From Candidatus Woesearchaeota archaeon (GTDB taxonomy: Archaea > Nanobdellota > Nanobdellia > Woesearchaeales > UBA10216), in contig JACPTF010000012.1 in NCBI GenBank assembly GCA_016192915.1, positions 1 to 64,000 of the forward strand: a stretch of DNA of 64,000 nt, in the 5' to 3' direction. Below, in pieces: positions 45,701 to 56,100 of this stretch. Within the stretch, counting starts at the first letter, position 1. Every line of letters begins with the position of its first letter. The translations under genes were made by a program, and so were the position numbers. The notes below the pieces were generated by a model. It was not told the origin of the DNA. It made no database searches and saw only the letters and a program-made list of their open reading frames with translations.

Positions 45701-47697
45701 TGGAAGCGCTTAACGCAACAGCTGCAAAAACATTAGCAACGAGCGTGTTGGGTTGGCTGCTGGCAGAAAGCCCTGCGGACATAGAGCCTGCTGCAATTAG
45801 CCACGGTGTGCTTGTCGATGGCCAGGCAGCGGCTATTGGCATTGGAATTTCCGCTACAACAGGCTCGCAATGGGTGCAGGTCAAGATGGGCATTGTAGCA
45901 CTTGTGGATGATAAGGTCGTGAGCCAAGCCGAAGTTGATATGCCTTCAGCCGGCTCGTACTCACATAATTTTACAGCTGCTCTGAGTGCCGGTCAGCACG
46001 TGCTTAAAGCTGTTGCCAATTCCAATTTTTCTGTTAAGGAAAGCAATTACGTCAACAACGTAAAGGATTTCAGCATCACGGTTTACCAGAAGCTGCCTGA
46101 CCTCGTGCTTTCCAAGCTGGCTTACAGGTATGACGATGCAAAAAGCGCAATTATTGCCAACCTGAGTGCTTCAAACTTCGGCGGCACGGCTGTGAGTTCA
46201 TCACTAAAAGTTTACCTGGACGGCAAAGAGGCAGTTCAGCAGGGCATTGAGCTCGGAGCCGGGGAAACAAAGCAGCTAACGCTTGAAATGCTCTCGGGAA
46301 AGGGGGCATACCTGCTTAATGCCGTAATAGACCCAGGCAATGACGTTGGAGAGCACAACGAAACCAACAACCAGCTGCAGCAGAGGATTTACATCTGCAG
46401 CAAGGAAAAAGTTCTTGTAGTTGACGACAATGATGCAGCGTTCTTCTCCACCCCTGAGCCCAGCAGCAGCAACGAGTTCTTGGATGTGCTGAGGAATGCC
46501 GGCTACTGCGCTGAAACTTGGGATGCAAAGCAGCAGGGTAGTCCAGGAGGCAGCGACTTAAGCGGCTTTAAGGCTGTTATCTGGACAGCTGGCGACTACT
46601 TCAACGGCACAATAAGCAACAGCGACGCACTTGTCATTGGCAACTTCAGCGGAGGGTTGTTGTTGGAGGGGGCTGACGTTGGCCTGGACAACGCAGGGAG
46701 CGGCTTGCTGCAGTCAATTGCGGCTGCCGCGTTCTCAAGCGACATGCTCCTGAACGACTCGCAAAACGAAACGCTGGTGCTGAAGCAGCACGCCATAACG
46801 GCAAACATAACCAACATCAGCATCAGCAAGGAGAAATCGCCTTACCCCGATGCAGTTGAGGTAATTGATGGTGACGTTGTTGCCGAATGGCAAAATGGCA
46901 AGGCCGCAATAACCGCTGGCTCTAAGGGCAGGAAGGTTGCTTATTTTGCGTTTTCTGTTGATGGCGTTAACGAGGAGTCACGTGATTTTCTGATTTTGAA
47001 TTCAGTGGAATGGCTTTTGCTGAATTCCCCGGCTGGCTTTTCCAATCCTATTGCGAACCTGACAACAAATGAAAATGAGACAGTGCAATTCAAGCTTGAG
47101 CCGTATGATGCCGAGGGTGACCCGCTGGAAATGGAGATTCTTATGCATCAGCGCAATGACCCGATGTGGTACGGGCCTGCATACTTTGGTGCTGTGTTTA
47201 ATCAAACCAGCGGTGTTTTCAACTGGACTCCCAAATTTGACCAGTCAGGCGAGTATACCTTTCGCATTGACCTTGTTGAGAATTACATCTCGCAGTTTGA
47301 GGGACGAATTTTGAGGCGATTAATGAATGTTACCGTAAATGACGTTAACCGGCCGCCTGTTATTGTATCGCCTGGTGACATTGAGCCATTGGCAGTAAAA
47401 GTAACAATGAACGAAGGCCAAACCAAGAACTTCAGCGTTGTCGCGACAGACCCCGATGGTGACCCGCTGACTTACAAGTGGCTCCTCAATGGGACGCTAG
47501 TGTCTGACAAATACTATTTCGCCTTTTCGCCGAAGTACAACGAAAGCGGCAGCTACAACCTCACGGTAATAGTCAGCGACGGCCAGGCAGAGGCGCGGGC
47601 TGAGCTGCTGGTAACCGTGCTGGATGTCAACAGGCCTGCCGCAATAAAGGGCTTGCTCGTATCATCGCCAATAAAAAAGAAGGCAGGCAAGAAGTGA
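42715..47697 (+). CDS. Giant secreted subtilisin-like (S8) protease with CARDB-like and Ig-like domains
   Basis: VAVLDTGID, CGHGTHVAGIVAG, GTSMAAPHVSGAVALML triad; repeated YVNNVKDFSITVY/NETNNQLQQRIYI CARDB-like segments. Confidence 0.93.
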   Translation: MNRALKFAKRACFASLAVLLVLLAVSFLPFGSNGSGGERAVNEKSKLMIQLQELNNLPPAVDVKLEPAVKDEIKEALYLAAAAKSPKEAAEKGKVEVLVKAVSEDAGKEIKKAGGEVLNVVDSVDKTAKYFAVKADADRVAAIAAGNDVESISQRGEFYPTLDSSVPVIKADSFWNAGYKGNGVRVAVLDTGIDKAHPMLKNKVVAEKDFSNSGSAADDCGHGTHVAGIVAGSKANGGTYDGVAPGAQLINAKVLNLDSNGKCGGYVDYIIAAIGWALDPDGNSATDDGAKVISMSLGGKGETSASLESELKAAVAKGVVVVVSSGNCGSGCPSFDCGSFRGVTWPGNSPSVITVGAVDDAKKVACFSSGENVKNVGIKPDFAAPGVDVTSSVPGSGYESMKGTSMAAPHVSGAVALMLSKNPSLKQDDAKRVLEKTSLDLGDVGKDTSYGFGLIDLAKALIYKEGLVFDVKLENPVISGNVQKISVTVHDDVQVKSVKATVTKPDGAKTSEFTFASSGNSYSYDFSDTAKLGSYVVEGAINYGGSAGGSNIDAGSPTDTPSVTAYFTASFKVTSLTGDFGNVEGISIGQQQKLSSNLTGTVTFANTASIELIFSAVLQLLDNGTLMQEIRPQPVTIAANSKATSAVNNALEVSPGNYTLRILTDYGAGSLVNETNITLADDLAPQVFGIDYRKSLKVNDAQVIVLQLYEHQEVSASLRLDKHDGQLIKPIITNYTTKTTSEFGNNKTIAITIYNGSDLIGGEALNEGSGYTVTLQLCDESGNCFGSLSAPKNDAEFSITGCSGKRVLVAKTYDSASVFEEAAAADGGICLSVLNKSVSGTPPSSYLEKFDAVVWSTGTDLVNIDGSDAAVLADYYGKKGKVVVEGSDVAFRHGSDSFMRDVLHSELKTDLGFTVSSVADMSSLSINVTRPHPVVTGLGSSLFFNATIDPFPDSVQPYNGSVELAAWSGLDAKGSAIVAYESDDGKVKSLLLPFSMEALNATAAKTLATSVLGWLLAESPADIEPAAISHGVLVDGQAAAIGIGISATTGSQWVQVKMGIVALVDDKVVSQAEVDMPSAGSYSHNFTAALSAGQHVLKAVANSNFSVKESNYVNNVKDFSITVYQKLPDLVLSKLAYRYDDAKSAIIANLSASNFGGTAVSSSLKVYLDGKEAVQQGIELGAGETKQLTLEMLSGKGAYLLNAVIDPGNDVGEHNETNNQLQQRIYICSKEKVLVVDDNDAAFFSTPEPSSSNEFLDVLRNAGYCAETWDAKQQGSPGGSDLSGFKAVIWTAGDYFNGTISNSDALVIGNFSGGLLLEGADVGLDNAGSGLLQSIAAAAFSSDMLLNDSQNETLVLKQHAITANITNISISKEKSPYPDAVEVIDGDVVAEWQNGKAAITAGSKGRKVAYFAFSVDGVNEESRDFLILNSVEWLLLNSPAGFSNPIANLTTNENETVQFKLEPYDAEGDPLEMEILMHQRNDPMWYGPAYFGAVFNQTSGVFNWTPKFDQSGEYTFRIDLVENYISQFEGRILRRLMNVTVNDVNRPPVIVSPGDIEPLAVKVTMNEGQTKNFSVVATDPDGDPLTYKWLLNGTLVSDKYYFAFSPKYNESGSYNLTVIVSDGQAEARAELLVTVLDVNRPAAIKGLLVSSPIKKKAGKK

Positions 47698-47704
47698 GCT
47701 TCAC

Positions 47705-50128
47705 ATGAACAACAAAGCGTTAGCTGGAAAGTGGCCATTGCTGTTAATCTGCGCGCTTTTCGCCGCTCTATTAACTACCACAGTGGCCAGCCTGCCAATT
47801 GGCTCATGCTCGCCCAACTCATGCCCTGAAGGCTACATGGATGGAGGCGTATCCTGCGCTGATGGAACCTGCACGAGGATTTGCGTTGCCGGAGAATGCG
47901 GCGGCACTCCTACAACAGTCTACACAAAGGAAACCAATCTTGATGATTTTGACCAGCACAACATAGACTCTGTTGAAATGGTAATACCGCTTGGCACATT
48001 TACACCCACTGCCAATGATAAGTGTTACGTCTTCAGACAAACAACCCCTGGCGGATTTATTAGCAGCAGTGACATTGACGACTATGACGACCTTCACGAT
48101 TTTGATTCTGCAATAGCCCTTTTCTGGGAAACGGACAGCTCAAAGTGGTATGACAACCAGCACTTTTACTGTTCAGGTGAAAGCTCGCAATTCACTTCAG
48201 GCTCTGTAGGGGCAGTTTGGATTGACAGCGACTATGATAACGGCGATGATTTTGACTCGGCTGATTCGCTTTCACAAACAAACTACCTTTACTGTGCGCC
48301 TAACAGTAAGGCCTGCGGCTCGCTAAACGGAAACTGTGACACAGACTGCTATGGAAAGCCAACTTCCTTACGGATGAGCTTAAATGCCGATTTACAAAAT
48401 AATTTTGACACGCACTCTTTCGGTGATTTTTGCAACGACGATGATGGAGAAGACTCTCCAGTAATAGACTACGTTAATTTTGACAATGACCTTGTGCACA
48501 TGTATGTTGACGAGTATGAGCTTGTAAATAAACAAAACGATAACCAACAATGCGAATACTGGCCAGAGTGCAACCCTGCTGACCCCTGTTGCGCTTCAGA
48601 CGGCCATTTCAGGCCCAGCGGGTATACTTGTAAGTCAGCTCACAACGTGCAATGCCTCACTGCAAACTCTGCAGGGTGCGGCGGAGTAGCGTACGAAGAC
48701 CGATGCACAGGAACAAGTTCTAGCTGCCCTGACAACAATTTTGAAGTTGATTATGACAAGGCGTGCGATGACGCAACGTGCGTTGAGCAGTCATGCTCAG
48801 GCTCAACATTGCAGCCTCAAAGGACTTGCAGTGCAGGAGCTTGCCAGAAGCAGGCCACATACGCCTGCCCCTACAATCTTGGCTGCACGGATGCAAAGTC
48901 ATGCAAGACCGCGGCCGTTTCGCAGGGTGATTGCAGCAGCGGAGCCACTTACGATGCTAATCTGAAAATATGCTACGAAAAAGGCGGGGATGAGCACAAC
49001 CTTTCATACGATAAGAATGGCAACCTTGCAGGTGGCCTCGGCTTGGAATACGTATACGACTCATTCAACCAGCTGACCGCAATAAAAGATAGCGCTACCG
49101 GAATGGTTAAAGAGGAATACACTTACGACCACAATGGCGATAGGCGGAAAAAGGTAACTTACAACAGCGATGGGGCAACCACAACAGTTTACTACGCCAG
49201 CGGCAACTTTATCCAGACCGTTAACAGCACAGGCGTTTATAACGAGACGTACTACTTCCTGAATGGCAAACTTGTGGGTGAGAAAACCCCTGATAAAAGC
49301 ATGCTTTTCTTCCATCCCGACCATCTTGGCAGCACAAGGCTCGTTACAGACAGCAGCGCCAATGTTGTAGCTGACTTGAGCTACAAGCCATTCGGCGAGT
49401 TGATAGATAACGCAAAAGAGCGCTTCCTCTACACTGGCAAGGAGCTGGACTCCAGCGGGAACTACTACCTTGGAGCAAGATATCTTGATCCAGCCCAGCT
49501 TTACGCATTCACCCAGCCTGACCTGAACATCCCGGACATCTACAACCCCCAGGACCTGAACAGGTACAGCTATGCAAGGAATAATCCTTATCGGTATACT
49601 GATCCAACTGGAGAAACTGCGTGGGATGTAACAGCAGATCCTGCATTCTTCTTCATGGCCTTAAACGATTATGAGAAAGACCCTAATTTAATAAATTCAA
49701 TTGATCTTGTTGCGTCAAGTGTTGGTCTACTGCCTGTCCTTCCAAGTTTAGGGCTAATAACCAGGTCAATCAAAAATGCCGATAAAGCTCCAAAATCATT
49801 TAAGAAATTTGTTAATTGGTTATTGAACAACAAGAAAGGCTCGTTTAATTCTAATCCGATAAAAAGAGCTGGAGAAGTAATGCATAAAGGGGATAGTCCG
49901 ATATGGAAAGAACTAACAGAAAATGCTGTATCTGCCACAAAAGATAAGCAAATGAAAGTTGACTGGAAGAAAAAGTTGGCCTATAAATGGGACAAAACGG
50001 AGATTCATGTAGAAGTTTACGAAGTAAACGGTGATTATGCAACACTTGTGTTCAATAAAGACCCGATTTCTGGCAAAATAATCAGTTACGCAGATCCTAA
50101 AAAACCCAGACGAGTGGAGATAAAATGA
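47705..50128 (+). CDS. Rhs C-terminal-core protein with variable tail (TcC-like)
   Basis: SYDKNGNLAGGLGLEYVYDSFNQL, FHPDHLGSTRLVTD, YTGKELDSSGNYYLGARYLDPA, RYSYARNNPYRYTDPTGE; then unique tail. Confidence 0.92.
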   Translation: MNNKALAGKWPLLLICALFAALLTTTVASLPIGSCSPNSCPEGYMDGGVSCADGTCTRICVAGECGGTPTTVYTKETNLDDFDQHNIDSVEMVIPLGTFTPTANDKCYVFRQTTPGGFISSSDIDDYDDLHDFDSAIALFWETDSSKWYDNQHFYCSGESSQFTSGSVGAVWIDSDYDNGDDFDSADSLSQTNYLYCAPNSKACGSLNGNCDTDCYGKPTSLRMSLNADLQNNFDTHSFGDFCNDDDGEDSPVIDYVNFDNDLVHMYVDEYELVNKQNDNQQCEYWPECNPADPCCASDGHFRPSGYTCKSAHNVQCLTANSAGCGGVAYEDRCTGTSSSCPDNNFEVDYDKACDDATCVEQSCSGSTLQPQRTCSAGACQKQATYACPYNLGCTDAKSCKTAAVSQGDCSSGATYDANLKICYEKGGDEHNLSYDKNGNLAGGLGLEYVYDSFNQLTAIKDSATGMVKEEYTYDHNGDRRKKVTYNSDGATTTVYYASGNFIQTVNSTGVYNETYYFLNGKLVGEKTPDKSMLFFHPDHLGSTRLVTDSSANVVADLSYKPFGELIDNAKERFLYTGKELDSSGNYYLGARYLDPAQLYAFTQPDLNIPDIYNPQDLNRYSYARNNPYRYTDPTGETAWDVTADPAFFFMALNDYEKDPNLINSIDLVASSVGLLPVLPSLGLITRSIKNADKAPKSFKKFVNWLLNNKKGSFNSNPIKRAGEVMHKGDSPIWKELTENAVSATKDKQMKVDWKKKLAYKWDKTEIHVEVYEVNGDYATLVFNKDPISGKIISYADPKKPRRVEIK

Positions 50129-53100
50129 AAAAATCGGTGATTTTTGGACTGTGGCTGGTTTATGCAATTATAATATCACAGATAGCTCTCGCCACTGACC
50201 AGTACCGCCCCTACCTCCACAATCCCGAGGTTCCTGAGAATCCAGGGTTGAAGTTGCAGGGCTCTTACCAGACTGCGTTGTGGCCTGGGGCAGCCACTTA
50301 CTCGTATGGCATTGACGTTCCTCCAGGCAGGAACGGCTTGCAGCCGTCGCTTGGCGTTTCCTACAACAGCCATTCAACAAGCCAAAGGCCTGGGATAGTT
50401 GGAACAGCATGGACGCTTTCTCAGAATTACATCTGGAGGGATGTTGACTACTCCTTTGCTGACGCAAGCGATGACAAGTTTAACCTTGTCCTCAACGGCC
50501 AGTCTTACGAACTTGTTTATGTGCCTTCCGAAGGCAGGTATCACACGAAGATTGAGTCTTTCCTGCACATAACGAAGGTTTCCGGCGGCAGCAATGACAA
50601 AGGCGAGTATTGGATTGTAAAGGCAAAAGACGGGACAGCGTACAGGTTCGGCTACAATACGGATTCAGAGCTTGTTTCGAACCTTCATAACTACGTTGCC
50701 AGGTGGAGTCTTGACTTGGTAACTGACACTCACGGCAATGAGATTTATTACAGCTATAGTGAGAACCCAACCCCGAATGACATTGGGGCAGTTTACCCAT
50801 TAAAGATAGAATACAACAATGAAAAGGCGAGGGTTGTTGAGTTTGTCCTTGAAAGCTCTGACAGGCCTGATAAATGGCTGGTTTACGAGCAGGGCAATAA
50901 GGTAAGAGAAGTGAGGAGAATTAAGGAAATAGTTGTTAAAGCAAATGGCAATTTAGTAAGGAAGTATGCGTTATCTTATACAACTATAGGCACTAAGAGC
51001 TTTCTTTCTTCAGTAACACTTGTGGATAGTGATGGCACTTCAAGTATGCCGCCAACCACATTTGAATACAATAGCGTTTCAAAGGGCTGGGTTGAGGACT
51101 CAGGGTGGGCAACACCGGTAGACATACCTTACCGCCTGAAGAAAGATGAGGGTATGAGGATTGTTGATTTTAACAGGGACGGCTTAGTTGACATTGCATA
51201 CAACAATGAAAAGGCATGGCTCAATACTGGCAGCGGGTGGGTAGAAAACAGCGCGTGGAACGCCCCGCATCAAATCGTTGACAGCAACCAGTACGATACT
51301 GGCATGCGATTCATGGAACTTAACGGCGACGGGCTTACTGACATTGTCAGGGCGGACGGCCCGACCGATGCCGACAGGGACGCGTGGATTAACACTGGCG
51401 AGGGTTGGAGCTACGACGCCGCATGGCACCTTCCGACAGGGGCGCACCCAATTAATGAGGATGATGACAACTTTGACAGGGGAAGGAGGTTTGTTGACTT
51501 GAACGGCGATGGTCGCGATGACATACTTGGGAACGCAGGCAGTTACCAGAGCGCGTGGATGAACACAGGCAGCGGCTGGACTAAAGTAGACGGCTCTTGG
51601 GCTCCACCTCCGGACGCGGAGTTTGTTGATTCGCTTGATAACCAAGAGGACCAAGGAGTCAGGATTGCTGATGTTAACGGCGACGGGCTTCCTGATTTGA
51701 TGAGGGCTGAATTTTACCACAAAACCTGGCTTAACACCGGCTCGGGATGGGTTCAGGATGATGTTTATGCTATCCCGCTGCAGATTGATTTTGTTGAAAC
51801 CACTGGCGGGCAGGATGAGGGGGTTAGGCTGGCTGACGTGAATGGTGATGGCTTGACAGACCTACTCGTAGGGAAGGGAAACGAGAAGGCTGCTTGGATA
51901 AACACCGGCTCGGGATGGGTTCAGGATGAAAACTGGAATGTTCCTGAGCTGGCTAAATTTACGGAATCTGACGGCGATAACAAGGGAGTGAGGATAGCTG
52001 ACGTCAATGGCGACGGCTTGCCTGATATCTTAAAAGTTTCTTCTGAGAGAAAAACATGGCTGAACAAAGCTTCCAAGCCTTACCTGCTGAACGTCATTAA
52101 GAACGAGTTTGGCGGAAAAACAAGCATTGATTACACTAAATCTACTTTGTTTGACAATACTGGTAGTGACGACTTATCTGACCTTGGCTTCAACATGTGG
52201 ATTGTTGAGAGGACAGTGGGTGACAACGGCGTTGCTGGGGCGCATAATGTTTTGTCCAAGACCGATTACAGCTATCTAGATGGGCTTTACGATTATGATG
52301 ATAGGGAGTTCAGGGGCTTTAACAGCGTTCAGGAGATTCAGACGGGAAATTCAATTACTGCACATTGGTTCCACCAGGATGCCGCCTTGAAGGGAATGGA
52401 GTACAGGACAGAGGTTCTTGACAGTTCTTCCCTGCCGTTTAAGCAGGCAGATTCTGGCTTTACAAGCACGGCAAAGGACGGCTATAATGTTGTTGAGCTT
52501 TCATCCGAAGAACAAAGCCTTTTTGACGGTTCCAATATTGCTCCAAAGGTAACGCTGGTAGAGTATAGTTACGACAGTTATGGCAATATATTATCAACCA
52601 ATTACTTTGGCGAGAAGGATGCTGCTGGCGATGAGAAAAACGAGTTATGGCAGTTCGTTTATAATTCGGATAAGTGGATTGTTGACAAGCCATTGCATTA
52701 CATACTGACCATACTGGGTGGTCCGGAGGGAAAGTCAGCCAGGCAGACCTTTTACCGGTACGATGACCTCCCATACGGCTCTGCCCCGGTGAAAGGCGAC
52801 AGGACATGGGAAGAGCAGTGGCTCGATGGAGGGACAAATCCGGTCGTAACATACAAGTATGATGATTACGGCAACCTTATCGAGGCTAAAAACGCCAGGG
52901 GATTCACGACGAGCTACGAATTTGGCATGAACGACCCAACCTTCACATTTGCTGAAAAGACTGTGAACCCCGCAGGCCATGCTTTCCTTTATTCGTACGA
53001 TTTGGGAACTGGCAACTTGATGTCAGAAACAGATGCCAATGGCAACATGAAAAGCCATTCCTATGATGTTTTCGGCAGGATAAAAAAAGACATCTTGCCC

Positions 53101-56100
53101 TACGATACGGAAGGTTATCCAACAAAAGAGTATACATACTTTTTTGACGGCACTGCCCCTGAAAGCGTTAAGGTTTCACAGAGGGAAAACAGCGGTAGCG
53201 CTGGAACGTTTGATACGCATTACTTCTATGATGGGTTCGGGAAGCTTGCCCAGCTCAGGAGTGAAGCTGAAAACTCTAAGCACACAGTGACCAACTTTTA
53301 TTATGATGCGCTTGGCAGGCTTGCCAGGAGAAGCAACCCGTATTTTGATTCTATTGCTGCGGGATACGTGTTGCCGAAAACAGACGAGTCAAATTCCAGC
53401 TACGCTTATGACGCGCTTTCGAGGGTAGTCAGGGTTGAAAACCCTGACAAGACCGGCAAGTCAATTGGCTTTGACCATTGGAAAGTCACATACTTGGACG
53501 AAAGGGGCAACAGGAAGACGTTCAATGTTGATGCCTATGACAACATTCGCAGGGTAACAGAGTACGTTGGAAATAATTACTACACTACAGAATACTCATA
53601 CGATTTGGCAGGCGACCTTGTCCAGGTGGAAGACGCTTACAGTAATCAAATCAGTTACGCTTATGACACTCTTGGGCGAAAAGTGAGGCAGGAAGACCCT
53701 GACCTTGGTGCATGGGAGTACTCATACGATGAAAATGGCAACATAGTGGCAATAACAGATAATTCTGGCAAAACAGTCAATTTAGAGTACGATGATTTGG
53801 ATCGCGTTGTGGAGAAAAAAAGCGGCGATGATGTTGTAAAGTTCTTTTATGACGACGTTAAAGGGACATTGACAAAAACTGAAAGCAGCGATGTGTCAGT
53901 AAGCTACGACTATGACAAAAAGCTTAGGAAAACCAGGGAGACGACAAGCATAGATGGCAGGCAATTTGTGTCAGAATGGGCGTACGACTCGGCTGATAGG
54001 GTAACAAAAACAAGGCTGCCTGACAGTTCAGAGATATCATACGACTACAATTCTCAGGGGCTTGTTGAGGGCATTTCCGGGGTTTTGGCTGATGTGGGCT
54101 ATAATCCGGTAAACGCCCCATTCGTGCTGTCATACGGCAACGGTCTTATAACGTCTTATTCATACGACCCCGATAACTTCAGGATTCATAAGATAAGTAC
54201 AGGGAACAAGCAGGAGCTTGCATACAGCTATGACGCCTTGGGCAATATTGTTGGGATAAGTGAAAATGCAAAAGGAGTCACTGAGGCGATGGTGTATGAT
54301 GAGCTTAACAGGCTTACCTCGTGGGGCAGAGGAGCTGGTGAAACCAAAAATCAGCTCGACTTTGAATATGATGCCCTTGGCGATATTGCAAAGGTCTCTT
54401 CTGAAAGCGGAGGCTCCAGCTATAATTATGGCAATTCGCCGAGGCACTCCGCCGCTAAAATAGTTGCCCAGGCTGGAGAACCGGAAGATCCTGAGAAACC
54501 CTCGAAGATAACCATCATTAGCCCTGTGGAAAATTTAACTGTTTATGAAGGTAATTTGATAACCCTGAATGTTGTGGCTGATTACAGCGGCCAGGGTGAA
54601 TTAAGCTATTCAATCAGCAGTCCTAAGTTTAGCCATGACAATAATGTGTTTAAGTGGCAAACTGCAGAAGGCGATGCCGGAGTTTACCCTGTTGCTGTAA
54701 CTGCCAGCGATGGCACGGTAAGCGATACCTCTGAGATAAACATATCAGTAAAAGACACCGTCATTGGTACAGGCACTGGCATCTTTGACGATTTCAATGA
54801 CGGCGTCATCAATGATTCCATTTGGATTCAAAATGGCTGGGATGGAGGAACTTTAGCGGAGTCAGATGGGGCTTTGCATTTTGAAACAGGCTCCTCAAAT
54901 GATAGGCAGGTCAGGACAAAATCTGACTTAGGCAAGTATGGAGATTTCGTTATAACTTTCAGGATTAAGGTTGACTTCGTTTCACCTGATAAGAACCAGG
55001 GATTCTGGCTTGGCAACCTGGCTGAAGGCCAGCCGAGCGAAAGCACTGGCCACAGGGGCTATTACTGGCAGTTCCACGGCAAGACGAGCGGGTTTAACAT
55101 CGGTGTCATGTATGATGGCAAGAGCAAAGGCTTGCATGACAAGTACGATTCCCCTAAATGGGAAGCCGGAAAGTGGCATTCAATAAAAATAGAGAGGGCG
55201 GATAAAGTCTCCAAGTTTTATTTTGACAGCATCCTTGTTGGAATGGATGATGAATACGCCTATTTGTTGGATGAGCTTTACTGGCTGAATGGAAGGACCT
55301 GGAAAGACCCGAGAGAAGGCGAAGAAGCCAAAATCTCCGTAGACGATTTCGCAGTGTCGGCTGCAGGAATGCAAGCGCCATTGCCCCCTGCGATTAGTAT
55401 TCACGACGATTTTGGTGATGGAATCGTGAATTCTTCCATTTGGGTCCAAAACGGCTGGAGCGGAGGCACTTTGGCGGAGTCTGACGGGAACCTTTACTTT
55501 GAAACAGGAAGCTCAAGCGACCAGCAAGTCAGGACGCTGGCAAACATAGGCGCGTACGACAATTTCACATTGATGCTGCGGATGAAAATCGATTATGTTT
55601 CCGGCGACAAAAATTCCGGTTTCTGGCTTGGCAACCTTGCAGAGGGAGAGCCGGGTGAAAGCACAGGCCACAGGGGCTATTACTGGCAGTTCCACGGCAA
55701 AACGAGTGGTTTCAACATTGTCGCCATGCATGACGATGGAGGCAAGGGAATCCATGGCAAGTACGACCCACCAAACTGGGAGCAGGGGAAGTGGCACGAC
55801 CTGAAGGTTGAAAGGGCAGCCGGAGTTATGCGGTTCTACTTTGACGGCAAGCTCGTCGGCACAGACAGCACCTATGCCCCGCTTCTCAACGAGCTTTACT
55901 GGAACACTGGCAGGACGTGGAAAGACCCGAGGGAAGGCGAATCTGCAAGCATCTACCTGGACGACTTTTCAGTAAACATATCAGTAAAAGAGATCGGCAC
56001 AGGAATATTTGATAATTTTGGAGTACTGGATCTGGATGAGCCAAGCACCACTTATGAGCTTATTGACCTTAGCAAAGTCTCAAAAATCGTTATGTACGAC

